In this document: positions 32,037 through 43,922 of the stretch, piece by piece
How positions within the stretch are numbered: the stretch's first letter is position 1
Layout of the letters: every line of letters begins with the position of its first letter
From: Talinum fruticosum
Taxonomy: Eukaryota > Streptophyta > Magnoliopsida > Caryophyllales > Talinaceae
Reading direction: 5' to 3'
Length of the DNA: 64,000 nucleotides
Assembly (NCBI GenBank): GCA_021018815.1
Contig: JAITYX010000003.1
Span: 10,196,501 to 10,260,500, forward strand
Program-made: the position numbers and the translations under genes
Notes under the pieces: generated by a model
Database searches by the model: none
What the model saw: only the letters and a program-made list of their open reading frames with translations
Told to the model about the DNA's origin: nothing

Positions 32037-35000
32037 TGTAACACCCCAAAACACCCCCGGGAGTATTACATCGCCGGAGTTCCTTAAAGGAACTCCCAAG
32101 GCTCTTTCGATGTTGGTTAGGTCCGTCTAAACTCAACTTAAAGTAATACTCGGTGGCTTTTCCCAAAAGAAGCCGAGATTCTCTAAAAATTTCGGCAGAG
32201 TTCCATTTGTAACATGGACTAACCCATAGGCTTAAAGCCTTACAATCCTGCATAAAAAGCATAATAAAACTCGACGAGCCACACGCTCGGAGTATACAAC
32301 TCAACGGCCACACGCCCGAGCTCAACCAATCATGCGGTAAAACTAAAAACAATCTAAAAGGGTTTACTACACTTATGGTACAAACTACATGAACTAAATT
32401 ACAAGTACAATACTTAGAAACATCGAAATGCATAATCTTGACTTGAATCGTTCGGCATATATCAAACAAAGCAATCGCGGAGTCCGAAATATGCTAAGGG
32501 TAAATCATGCTCCCGAAGTGTACCCGCAACACTCTGGGAGGGAAAGGGGGAAATTTGGTGGGGGTGAGCAATAATCAACGGGCTCACCGGAGTCTTATAC
32601 CCTTAAAATGGAAATTTCTTTACACATAATACTCATAATAATGAAATCTGCGAAAGCATAATAATATAATACAAATCTAAATACTTTTCAATGAAATCTC
32701 TTGCAATGAAAAAGATCAAGACTCTTTAATCACTTAAAAGCACATATTCACATTCATGAACAATTCGTTTGGGGTTGAATCAACTTTTCGGGCCTTCGAG
32801 GATTCAAACTAGCACTTCTTTTCTCATAATTTCACGTAATTTCTCCGATTTCTCAGATTTCTCTTATTTCACTGGTGCGCGACCCCAAATAAAAGGCTCC
32901 CGGGACCTATCTTCTAGGAAGTCTCGGATCGAGCATCCCGCCTCTACAGGACCACTGTTAGAATCCTTCCCTCGAAGTTTCTAGTCGGGCGTCCCCGGCT
33001 CGAACCCTTCGGTATGCTAAACGATCCGTAGCCTGTTGATTCAAAACTATTTGCACATTCTCATTCATCACATTCACTTCACAACTTTTTCAATCGATTT
33101 AGTATCAAGGGAGGCATGACACCACGTGTCACCCTTACAAATTCACTTTCTCAATTCAGCTTTGCTTCTTTAAAACACATTCACGTTCGAAAGACAGTTC
33201 ACAAGAAATTGCAATCAAGAATCATTTCACATAAAATACAAAACTCCTTTCGAAACTATTTTTGAGCATCACGTAAAGTAATCACATAGCACGAAGAATC
33301 TCCATTCATTGCAAGCAATCATCCTCAACTCTTTTCCAACTAAGCTTTTCTCAATTCATCAATTTAATACGATTGAATCCATTTCCTGAGCCACAATAAC
33401 CATAAGTAGATATTATTTAACTCGACGTTCTCACTTCTCCCAATTCACTATCTTTACCTCAATTCCTCATTTCATGACTTCATGTATAAACCGACCTCTT
33501 TTGCCCTCATTCAACCATATAACCTTAAACTTATGTTACCGAGTCTCCTCCATCCCCATTCACCCTTTAATTTGATTCATTCTCAAAGATCTTAGACATG
33601 ACTTTGGCTTAGTTCAACTTTACCGTCCCCAACTTGCTATTCCCCAACCTCAATTTCCCATTTAATATCTCTTACCTTATTAATCGATTCTTGCTCGCCC
33701 ATCCTTAATTATGTACCTCTTACTTACTTTTCATTATTCGATTCCCGTTAGTTTTACTTACTTTCACGCTCGGTTCAACCTCAAGGATTTAGAATATACT
33801 TCGAAAGCACTTAACCTCACAATTACCCATTTCTCACTTAAATGCCCCAATTGGTCGTCACTCAATACGATCTCCTATTCCTCTTGACACTCCCTTGTTA
33901 TTTCCCAAATTAGTACTCGTTTCTTAATGCCGCGAATTCAATAAATCCCTAAGACTCAATCTAAATATTAATTCATAACTTATGCCCAAACCATACGTAC
34001 TTATCCCCAACCGATCGATTCCCGATACTACTTGTTATACCCTAGTAACCCAACTTCGTTTGAATTCCCGGTTTCCTGTTCGAGGCCTAAACAACTATCA
34101 ATTCCCCTTACAACTCCTAATTCTACTTTCAGCAACTACTAATCTCACTCAAAAGCATACAAGTTCGGTATTCACAATCACATTCAACAATCACAATAAG
34201 CTCATTTGGATTCGAAATTAGTAGTAGTTTAGAGTATAAGACTACCCACCTCGGATTCTCGGGTTTGGAGTTGATCGAACCGCTTGCTGTCTCCGCTCTG
34301 CGTTCGGTTGCGTTAGGTATCAAGGGACTCTCGCTTCCTCTCACTTCCGGTTCGGCGGTTCCGGTTTCCGGCCGCCCTCGGTCCGGCCTTCACGCGTCCG
34401 CGCCGGTCTTTCCCTTTGCCGCCGTTGCTTGCCCGGTCCCCGGCCTCTCAGATTTTCTCATGCTGCCCCTGCTCCACCCCTTGCTCTGCCCAGCCTCTCG
34501 CTTTCTTCTCTCGCTCGCCGCTTACTCGGGTTGCGGCGTCGTTTCCGGGTCTGCGGTGGTCGCCGGCCATCCCTTGGTCCTGTCGGACCTTGCACCGCTC
34601 GCCTTCTTTCCCCTGTCTCTGCGCTTGGTCTTCCCTCTTCCCTTCTTCCTTCGTTACATTTCTTCCCCTTTTCGCCTTCCCGAGCCCCCGCTCTCCCTCG
34701 TTCGCCGGCCGCTCGCCGTTCGGACGGGCCACCGACTTTGCTCGGCTCCCGCACGCGCTCTTTGTCTCTCTGCGCGTTTTTGCGGCGCTGTCCCTCAACT
34801 CTGCTCCTCCGTTTCCCTTGCGGGCGCCGGCCGCCTTCCCTCCGTTCGCCGCCCGACTTGCCGGCCTCCGACCTAGGCTCCGGGTCCCGCGCACCCTCTT
34901 TCTCTCTCTCTGTTTCTCCCACTCGTTCTTCCTCTCGCTGCTCGGGCGTCCGCCCCCTCCCCGAGCCCTCTTTCTTTTCCTTTCTTTCCACCGCCTAATT

Positions 35001-35373
35001 GGGTTGGTTGGTGGATGATCCTTATTGGACCCCCAAATTAGCTTCTATCCCATCTCTTCGTAATTCAGCTAAAGTAATCACCGGCCCATATACGACAAGT
35101 CTATATCTTTTCCCTTCCGTCCTCTTACGCTGCTGCGTTCTAACGTATTTTAATACGTCGGCCACGACAATTCCTAATCGCCCAACAATTTAGCTCGGAT
35201 GAAAAAGGAAGGCAATTTCCTTGATTTAATTACTTAACACCAGCCTCCAAAGGATTCTAACATAATATGTCCGGCCGTAAATAAAATCGGTCGCTCAACC
35301 CCCTAGTTGCGGGGAAAAATACTCAATAATTCTATACTTTCCAATTGTTTTCTTTAAAATTTCGGGTATTACA
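32037..35373 (-). mobile_element. Large solo LTR, probably chromovirus (Tekay/Del-like) Ty3/gypsy
   Basis: The ends are TGTAACACCC and GGGTATTACA, imperfect 10-bp inverted ends of TG..CA form. They are flanked by AATTA on both sides (32032-32036 and 35374-35378). On the minus strand it opens TGTAATACCCGAAATTTTA, a start I associate with plant chromovirus LTRs. No internal region or second LTR is present, so it is a solo LTR of 3.3 kb. The GC-rich, pyrimidine-rich block at 34270-34995 gives long open frames in several frames and both strands. These are compositional and not genes. Confidence 0.8.
34265..34998. other. GC-rich block inside the solo LTR
   Basis: A sharp island of high GC (CT-rich on plus, GA-rich on minus) in AT-rich surroundings. 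It probably corresponds to the promoter-leader part of the LTR. Overlapping frames of 150-200 codons exist on both strands but contain only low-complexity Ser/Pro/Leu or Arg/Glu/Gly text. Confidence 0.6.
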
Positions 35374-35902
35374 AATTAGCGACGGATCAGCAACGAAAAA
35401 GGCTTCCGTAGCTGCTGGAAATCAGCGACGAGACATCATTCTGTCAGCTGATCCGTCGCTAATTAGCGACGGATACGTTCAGTAGCTGGTGGAAATCGGC
35501 GACGGAATTGGGGCTATTCCGTCGTTGAATTCCGTCGTCGATTGGAAATTCACCGTCGCCGATCCGTTGCTTCGTTCGTAGAAAAATCTGAATATTATTT
35601 TCTAATTATTTGTTACCCTAGTACAAACAATTGTGAATGGATATACAAATCTAACATTCACATATGTGACACTTACATTTGGCATTTACATATGACGGCC
35701 ACAAATAATTCATCAAAGTTAGATATACAAATCCAACTTACATGTTCAACATCATGAACAATCATAACATACTTAAAACAAATTCACAAGTTCAACACAA
35801 TAAGCAAACAATAGCTCACAAGAAACCTTAAACACATCTAAACAGGTTTGCAAAGTGATGATCACCAATATATACAAAAGTTGACATATGAATTCATGGT
35901 CC

Positions 35903-37768
35903 TCACTCATCCTCTTCCTCTTCCTCTTCCTCTTCCTCTTCCTCTTGTGGTTGTGCTTGGTCGACGGTGGGATCCGGATGCTTGCCGAGACTGTAGAAAT
36001 TCATTGATACGTGCTATTGGCTCAGCGAAATTGTCGACCTTTTCTTTAAGATTCCTATTTTGCAACTCAAGCATCCGAGTATGCTCAATCCATTCGTTGT
36101 AACTCGGAATTTAAAGTATGTACTGTTGATCTCAATTCGAGTCATCCGTAGTAGAAGGTTTCGGTGATTTGAAGGGCATGGTTGGCTTCAAGTTTCTAGC
36201 CTCGGATCCAAGTCCATAAATGCGACCTTTCTTGTTCGCATTGGCTTTGACCCACGACTCATGTTGTGAAGGGGTGGAGACATGATCCTCGGAGGAGTTG
36301 GGGTCATCACTGGAAGTTTGAGTGGGTTGAGTGTTTTGCAACTCTTCCCACTCTTGTTGAAACTTGTCTTGAATATAATATAAATATTTGAGGCATGTAA
36401 ATATCATAGGTTGTTAACGAAAACAATAGATAGAAAAATATGCGAAATTCATATATATAGTTACTCACGTAAATGGCCTTGGATTTTTTGTCCACCCATT
36501 CGTCCTTTTTCGTTTTGTGCGTTCATGAAAATAGTTGGGTCGGTAGAGGTTGAACTCCTTTAAGCTCCTTCATCTAAATAAAAAACAAGTTAGTAGAGAA
36601 TCAATTTACTAATATGAACATGTTAATAGTTGCATGCTTAATCAATAACAAAGGGGTATGTACCAATCGCCGCTTATGCTCCGTCATAGGGATTGAGCCA
36701 CAAGTATGGAGCGATGAACCAAATCCCCTTTGATCAGCATGGCGGTTTTTCTGCGGTTGCTCACGTAACTTCTTGTAGTCGGCAGCTTCCCAATATTCGA
36801 GCAACTCGCGCCAGTAGTTGTCACCCAACCATTTCGGCTTCTTCTTATTTTTCTCGCCTTCAGCATGAAGTCCTTTAATCGATCACTGCCTTTCTTTTCA
36901 AAATTTCTTCCGATTTGGACTTCATCGGTTGGAGACCAAGTGAAAAATTTCTATATAAATGAAAAAGTAGTTTATAACTTAGGAAATTATAATATAATGT
37001 TCGAACATGCACAATAAGTCATTATGTTATCCGAAATTCGTAAAACTAAAGATTTGTCATTACCTTAAACTTAGAAAACCACTCGATCACGTTGTGATCG
37101 AGGGACTTTACCCCATGTAGGCCAAGCTCCATCGTACTTGCTTTGAAAAATGTGGGAAATCGTACCCACAACTTTGTCAATGGGGAAGAACCTAATCAAG
37201 AAACATATAAAATAGTTAGTTCTACTAATAACTAATATGCTTAATTTATTTTAGTACTTATTATCACACTTACCCTTCACCATCCGGCTCAATTCGAATC
37301 TTTTCTTGGCTGCTAGCACTGCTTGAATCAAGACTAGGATGCTCATTCCTCGCATCAGTTGGTCCTTCATTTGTAGGCCTTTGTGGTGGCCTTTGTTCGG
37401 CACCAACGTGGATGCGTGGTACATTATTTGTACCATATTGGTGATTTGCATATGTATTAGACGGGTTTGAGTACATATGGGGTTGCTAAGAATATGGAGG
37501 GTTTAGGAAGAAAGACCCACCCATTGGGTTTTGCATGTGTGGGAAGTTTGGGGGTTGGAAAAAGGAGGGTTGGGAATAAATGACCCCCCAATGGAGTTTG
37601 GTTGTGAGGAGAGTGTGGAGATAGTGCTCCACCTACAGGAGATTGAAGGTTATGATGGTTTTAAGAGGGGGTAGAAGTGCTGACATCATTACCTTCCCCA
37701 TCGGTAGTGGTGTTCCTAGCCCTTCCCCGAGTAGCCGATCTTTTGGACCCGCCTCTACCTCTCTCCAT
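35903..37768 (-). pseudogene. CACTA TNPA-like protein gene (Transposase_24 type), probably spliced and decayed
   Basis: The likely start is at 37768 (MERGRGGSKRSATRGRARN). Further on are KFFTWSPTDEVQIGRNFEKK near 36930, then RLKDFMLKAR, WRELLEYWEAADYKKLREQP (36820-36750) and LHTCGSIPM near 36700. These fit the plant Transposase_24 family, the DNA-binding partner that recognises subterminal repeats and regulates expression. Then comes DEWVDKKSKAIY near 36490 and DKFQQEWEELQ near 36370. The C-terminus is a coiled-coil-like RMLELQNRNLKEKV (36080) and a run of Glu encoded by a hexanucleotide repeat, ending in TGA at 35903-35905. Segments lie in different frames. Some gaps look like introns, others like frameshifts. 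Confidence 0.7.
35908..35945. repeat. (TTCCTC)n hexanucleotide repeat coding poly-Glu
   Basis: About six tandem hexanucleotides. On the minus strand they encode alternating GAG/GAA Glu codons at the C-terminus of the TNPA-like protein. Confidence 0.9.
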
Positions 37769-38016
37769 TTTTCTGAACATAAACAAGTAATTCACACTAT
37801 TAGTAAACATCCAACGGTTCAAGTGATTTCATATAAAACAACATATAAACAATAGTAAACATATAAACATGTAAGCGTTAGATATAAATATTCTTCTATG
37901 AATAAATTACGCTTCAATTGTTTCACCTTCATTACATTAATAAGAATTCATTTGATTACAATAGAAATGAAAGTTATACAATATAAAACAAACAAAAAAA
38001 AAAAAATTTTTATCAA

Positions 38017-41000
38017 CTAGCCATCATCCTCATCATCGGTGTTATCATCATCTTCTTCACTATCCTCTTCGCCATCATTGAATAGGATATGTTCTTCTTC
38101 GTCATCGGTAATGTTATCATCATCCCATTCACCTTCTTCGTCTTCTTCACCATCATCCTCTTCACTAACATCCTCAATCTCATCTTCTCGATTTAGAATA
38201 ACATCATCAACTAATTCTTCTACTGAGATTGAGTTATCAACCAAAGTGTCTCGGCAAAGTTTCTATTATTGGATCGATCGTACTCCATACTATCCTCTTG
38301 GAATGCAAGAGGAATAGTATATTGGTCATCAACTCGGCCCTTGGTTTTGATGCCACTACGACGAACCAATTTAGTTTTTCTCTAGGGACCCCTTGTCGAT
38401 ATGACATATAATACACCTGAGTTGCAATGCTAGCAAATATGAAAGGATCGTACTTATGATAACGCCTTGTACGATGCACTTCAACATACGAACTAAATTT
38501 ATGGCACCGAGTTCCCGAGGACGACTAGGGTCAAACCAATCGCATTTAAACAAGCACGCACCTTTTGATTGGTTCACCAACGTATTCAACTTCAACAACC
38601 TCTTGCAAGATGCCGTAGTAATTATTTTGAACATGTCCTCCATCGGTTCCTTTCATACAGTACACCACAATTGAAGGTCATCATCCCTTCATTTCGAGCC
38701 TCGTATGAAATAACATTCCATTCACCGTGCATGCTGTCCATGTTTTCACTCTCCTTAAAGGACCTTGAGCTAATTGCATCAAGTAAACATGCTTTTCATC
38801 ATGATATACTTGATAACAATGAATCCGTGTCAATAACACAGTGTTTGTTTAGTTTATTAAAATGGAACAACCAATACTAATAAATTTAAGGCACGAGCAA
38901 ATAAGTATTAATATATGATACTCACAGACTCCTTTGAACCACTCTTCGAACTCACTTTCCACCATTGCATCAATTACAAGCATCACTAACATCACCATAC
39001 ATAGCTCGTTTTTGGTGTTCGAAGAGGCTGAGTTCAAAGATTTTATTAAGATGACATCATCGTTGTGAATAAAACTATAAAATTATTGAAACGAGTGTTG
39101 AATACGACAAGATAAACTCACTCAAGGTAAGGTTTCACTTCGGAACATTTCAAGTAAAACATGCACATGTGCGGCCGTCTTTTCCTTATCATCAAGGAAA
39201 CGCGTATTGCACTTCCCAATTGGAGCACCTTCTGATATGAATACCGAAAGAGTAGGATTGTGGTTTGGAACTTCGCTGGCTTCATTTCGTCGACTTCTAG
39301 TGCGCATACAAGGCACGTTAGAGCCGAAATAGTAAGATGCAAAATGTGTTTCTTAAAATCGAGCGTACTTTTCAGCGATACTCCCTTCAGGCTTCGATTT
39401 ATTTCCTATGGATCTCTTCAATCGGCCAAAGAACCTCTCAAATGGATACATCCACCGGTATTGTATCGGACCACCCAATTTAGCTTCCTCCGCCAAATGA
39501 ACCGGCAAGTGTTCCATCACATTGAAGAACCCAGGAGGAAATATTGTTTCCAATTTACAAAGTGTTATTGAAATATTTCGATGCATTTGCTCTAACTCCG
39601 CATCTCGTAAAACAGATGAGCAAAGGTTCTTGAAGAACTCTCTAATTTCAATGAGAAGCGCTAAAACCTCGTCCGGGAGTGCACTAAATGCTATTGGAAG
39701 AAGCTCTCCATGAAAACATGACAATCATGACTTTTCATGCTATGGAACTTAGTGGAGTTTAGGTCGACAAGGTATGAAATGTTAGAGCAAGTAATCATCC
39801 GGCATTTTCAACTCTCTTGCCCATTCACATATTGCCCTCTTCTCGCTCCAACGTGAACACATATTTTGCCTTCGGTTTGAGAATTTTACCATTGACTCCA
39901 TGCTTTAAATTCAACTCAACATGATCACACAACTCTTCCAAATCCATTCTTGCCTTGATGTCATCCTTTGTTTTACCAGGAATATCCATAACGAGTGTTA
40001 ATTATATTCTCAAAAAGTTCTTCTCAATGTGCATCACATCTAAGTTGTGGCGAAGCAATTGATCTTTCCAATATGGAAGCTCCCAAAATGTGCTTTGTTT
40101 TGTCCAATTATGATCCTTTTTGAACCCCGAAATGTTAATTTGTTGCTCTTCTGTTACTTTGGGAAAGCTTTCAACCCATTATTTTATTTCTTCCCCTGTT
40201 TAACGACGAGGAGGACCCGAATGTACGGTTTTTCCTTTTGTAAACGATGTGCTATTCCTTCGTAACGCGTGACTTCGGGGCAAAACCGCCGATGGAAATC
40301 AAACCATGAAAATTTTCGGCCATTTCTAAGTTTCAATGCTTTTTTTGATTCATACATATCGAGCATGACATGGCACCATGTGTACTCCATCCGGACAACA
40401 TACTATAGGCCGGGAAATCATTAATGGTCCACATCAATGCAGCCTTCATGAGAAAGTTCTCACCTTTTGAAATATCATATGTTTTAACACCATCTTCCCA
40501 TAGTGTTTTCAACTCATCAATAAGAGGCTGCAAGTACACATCAATTTTATTTTTCGAATTTGTCGGCCTCGGTATGATACATGTCAAAAACATATAAGGC
40601 GTCGTCATGTATAACTCGGTGGTAGATTATAAGGCGTAACAACGATCGGCCATATTGAATAAGACCTTGCGAGTTGGCTGAATGGATTAAACCCATCCGC
40701 GCACAAACCAAGTCTTATGTTTCTAGGTTCGGAGGCAAATTCGGGGGAACTCTATCAAAATGTTTCCATGCTTCACCATCCGAAGGATGACAAAGGACAC
40801 CATCCTCTCTTACATTCTCATAATGCCATCTCATGTGCTCTGCCGTGGTTTTTGAAGCAAACAAGCGCTGAAGTCTTGGTATTAACGGCAAATAATGCAT
40901 CCTTGCAAATGGAGTTCTTTGACTTTTGCCTTGTCTTTCCCTTTGACGCTTCCATTTCGTATGACCACGAAACTTGGGTGAATCAAGGTCGCTATCCTCT

Positions 41001-41740
41001 TTGTAGAACAACATGCAACCTTGTCGACAACAATCAATTTTTGAACATCCATCCCAAGATTTTTGATGACCTTCTTTGCATGGTGAATGTCATGAGGAAC
41101 TCGGTTATCAGGCGGACAAATCTCCTTCATAAGTTGAGCAATTTCATTAAAGCAATTTTGAGGCATGTTGTAGTCGGACTTAATGCTCAACATTCTAATC
41201 TGTGGCGCACAACTCAGTGTGAGTTTCATTTCCTACCCACAAAGGTCGTTGCGCAGCCTCAACCATATTAAAGAAACTTTGGGCATGGGTATTTGGAGGC
41301 TCACTTGTAGAGTTTTGATTTGAGATCATGGCATCCGTGACCATATCATTCATACGGTCGATATTTGTTTCTACATCGCCGTAGTTCATATGATTGGCGC
41401 CACTTTCGTCGTTGAATATGTTAGAAACCATTGTTTGATCCTCATATAAATGAGGATCTATTTCTCCATGACTAGTCCAATACAAATAGTTTGGAAGAAA
41501 ACCATATTGATAGAGGTGCAACTTAACTTCATCGGGATCCTTATACTTCCAATTTCTACATTTACGACATGGACATCTATATTGTTGATTATGTACAAAT
41601 TCCGATTGGCTTCTAGCATGTGCATCAAACTCCTCAACCCCGTCTAAAAACTCTTGTCTATACCCAACTCTACCGGGTAATAACCTACGATACATCCATC
41701 TACGATGCGTAGGCCCGTCCATATATATTCTGATTGACAT
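38017..41740 (-). pseudogene. CACTA TNPD-like transposase gene, decayed
   Basis: The first open segment (41740-41195) starts MSIRIYMDGPTHRRWMYRRL and has CPCRKCRNW, matching the transposase-associated zinc-binding domain of plant CACTA proteins. Next are YNMPQNCFNEIAQLMKEICP and LHLQGCIICR, then RTPFARMHYLPLIPRLQRLF with AEHMRWH (40900-40830), and LMKAALMWTINDFPAYSMLS (40450-40400). These fit the tnp2 transposase family, which cuts and joins element ends. GPIQYRWMYPFERFFGRLKR (39470-39410) is the DUF4218 part. MSYRQGVPREKLNWFVVV (38410-38360) is DUF4216-like, and an Asp/Glu-rich tail ends at 38017. At least eight frame changes or stops break it, more than introns could explain. Confidence 0.82.
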
Positions 41741-42060
41741 TTAATAATTTATTAAATTATTAGTTAATAATACTAATATATGGAGATGTTATATGATTAC
41801 ATATTTTCTACAACGAACATAATCTATGTATAACTATTATGCATCTATATATTTTTTTATTATACATAAATTTCTTTAATTTCTATATTTTACTCATAAA
41901 TATTTATATCATAATTAAACTAATCGTACCTAATTAGCATAAATAAACTCATATAAATATAATTAAACTAATCATAGCTATAATCATACCTATAATCATA
42001 CCTAATTAGCATAAACAACCTCACACAAATAAACAACAAACAATTACACATATATAAATC
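41741..42060. other. AT-rich leader upstream of the TNPD-like gene
   Basis: Very AT-rich sequence with repeated AATTAAACTAATC and CATACCTAATTAGC strings. No gene. It separates the transposase start from the 136-bp tandem repeats. Confidence 0.5.
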
Positions 42061-42440
42061 ACAAACAACACAATTCCACATTTTTCTTCTCCAATTCATT
42101 CACAAACAACATTAATTCGCACCAAATTACATATATTCGGCAATTTCAAGTTACATTTTTTAAAACCCTAAATTTAACTTCAATAACATTTACCCCATAA
42201 ACAACACAATTGAACATTTTTCTTCTCAAATTCATACACAAACAACATTAATTCCCACCAAATTACATATATTCGGCAATTTCAAGTTACATTTTTTAAA
42301 ACCCTAAATTTAACTTCAATAACATTTACTCCATAAACAACACAATTGCACATTTTTCTTCTTAAATTCATTCACAAACAACATTAATTTCCAACAAATT
42401 ACATATATTCAACAATTTCAATTTCAATTTCATAAAACCA
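42060..42440. repeat. 136-bp tandem repeat, about 2.7 copies
   Basis: The string ACAACACAAT recurs at 42065, 42201 and 42337, exactly 136 bp apart. Whole units include ACATTAATTC, ACATATATTCGGCAATTTCA and AAACCCTAAATTTAACTTC. The third copy is more diverged at its right end. Confidence 0.92.
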
Positions 42441-42478
42441 TAAATTTACAAAAATCAACAAAATCATACCTCAACACT

Positions 42479-42800
42479 ATGGGTGGCATCGGCGGCGGCA
42501 CGAGCAGAATGACAGGCGTGTGGCGGGAGCGGCGGTGGTGCGTCGGCGGCGTCCTCCACCCGAGCGGCAGCAGACGGCGGACACGGGTCGGCCGAAACCA
42601 AGGAGAACGGTGGTTCCTTCGGCCTTCGTGTTCCTCAGCGATGGAGGCGAGGCAGCGGCCGGCAGCAGGGGACGGCCGTGCAGGCGGCGGGCCTAGTCAC
42701 CGGTGGGAGTGCGTGTTGCCGGTGGTGAATTGCTCGGACCTCGACTCTCTCTCTCTCTTTGGGCTGCGATATTCGGTCCGGCCGACGCCGGATCCGAATA
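42479..42800 (-). promoter_or_regulatory. GC-rich leader beside the right subterminal repeats of the CACTA element
   Basis: A CpG-rich island of about 320 bp lies between the transposase genes and the subterminal TAGCGACGGA repeats, at the 5' side of the minus-strand transcription unit. In maize Spm the first exon beside the promoter is a similar GC-rich downstream control region that is a target for methylation. By position this is its counterpart. The 113-codon frame here is low-complexity Arg/Gly text and probably not a protein. Confidence 0.45.
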
Positions 42801-43057
42801 TATGCGTAATTAGCGACTGAACAGTTCGTCGCTAATTAGTAAAGTAATTTAATTTCGTTTTTTTGGTTTTGTAATATCCGATGTACTGGCGACGGCTTAG
42901 CGACGGAATATTCCGTCGCTGATCTCAAAATAGCGACGAAACCAAGTTCCGTTGCTATTTCCGTCGTTGTCCGAGACAGTGTCGGCTTGTGTCGGTGTCC
43001 GTCGTTGATTCCAGTCGCCAATTTCCGTCGCTATTTTACGGTTTTGTAGTAGTGCTC

Positions 43058-43922
43058 TGTCGAGCTTAAGGCTCAACAGCGGTCAAGGTTCATACATTCC
43101 GGTTGAGCCTCGGGCCAACAATGTTCAAGGTTCGGACAATCCTAGTCGAACTTCGAGCACAACAGTGGTCAAGGTTCAAACAACCCCATCGAGCTTCGGG
43201 CCTAACAATGGTCAAGGTTCGGACATCCTCGTTGAGCTTCAAGCCTAACGAGTGGTCAAGGTTCCGACACACCCCGTTGAACTTCAAACCTAGCAGCGGT
43301 CAAGGTTTAGAAAACCCCGTCAAGCTTCAAGCCAACCGTGGTCAAGGTTCGGACATCCCTCTATCAAACTTCGGGCTCAACAAGCATTTAAAGGTTCATG
43401 TACCATGCTACGACTTTGGGACCTCCCTATGGCCAAGTCAAGGAAGCACATTTGAAATATAATCTAGTTACGAGACCATTTTCGGGTAACACTTGAAACT
43501 ATTTATATTCAATTATTTGCTCGATAAAGCTGTTAGTACAGAAATCTTTAGCCAAACTTTAGACCAAGAACGGTCAAGTTTAGGCCCTTCATCCGAGCTT
43601 CAGGACATTGATCGACCCAAGCTGAAGTGGTCAAAATTTACTATCGAGTGAAGTTCAAGACCCCCCCAAGCTTTAGACTAAGTACGTGGTCAAGTTTAGG
43701 CACACCAATCCGAGCTTTAGGACTTTAAGTAGCCAAGTTCGAGAATCAGCAACCCTAACTTCGGACTCTATTTGTCATGTCCAGGCTCCATGTTAAAGTT
43801 TAAGTCAAAAGAGAATTCATTCCGGATGCATTGATTCAATGGGCATCCGAAGTAACACGTAAGTACCCTTTAGTGTGTACTTTGACCTTCGTCTTTTAGA
43901 CTCGCTCAAAGTGATGGATAAC
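43058..43922 (+). repeat. 3' internal region of the second Tat-like element, with about 43-bp tandem repeats
   Basis: The array interrupted at 31884 resumes here. About eight units of GGTCAAGGTTC...CGAGCTTC run to 43400. The following 480 bp align with 26030-26558. The stretch before the LTR (GTGATGGATAACTA) is a mutated version of the purine tract at 26544. Confidence 0.75.

Larger units (their letters stand above)
31885..43054 (-). mobile_element. CACTA (En/Spm) transposon, complete by its ends, 11.2 kb
   Basis: The left end reads CACTACTAGAAAAC and the right end, read inward, CACTACTACAAAAC: 13 of 14 bases agree. Both sides are flanked by CTC (31882-31884 and 43055-43057), the 3-bp duplication typical of CACTA elements. 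Subterminal regions (31905-32036, 35379-35570, 42795-43040) are packed with TAGCGACGGA in both orientations, likely TnpA-type binding sites. Two genes on the minus strand match TNPD and TNPA. The flanking 43-bp array reads through when the element is removed. A solo LTR lies inside the left subterminal array. Confidence 0.92.

Noticed and set aside
34265..35018. Overlapping frames of about 150-200 codons on both strands
   Set aside because: Low-complexity, GC-rich LTR sequence with simultaneous open frames on both strands and no recognisable domain.
38017..38244. Separate acidic protein gene
   Set aside because: The Asp/Glu-rich frame is in line with the end of the TNPD-like transposase, which commonly has an acidic tail.
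42479..42820. 113-codon Arg/Gly-rich frame
   Set aside because: It lies in the CpG-rich leader of the CACTA element on the strand opposite the transposase. Composition explains it.
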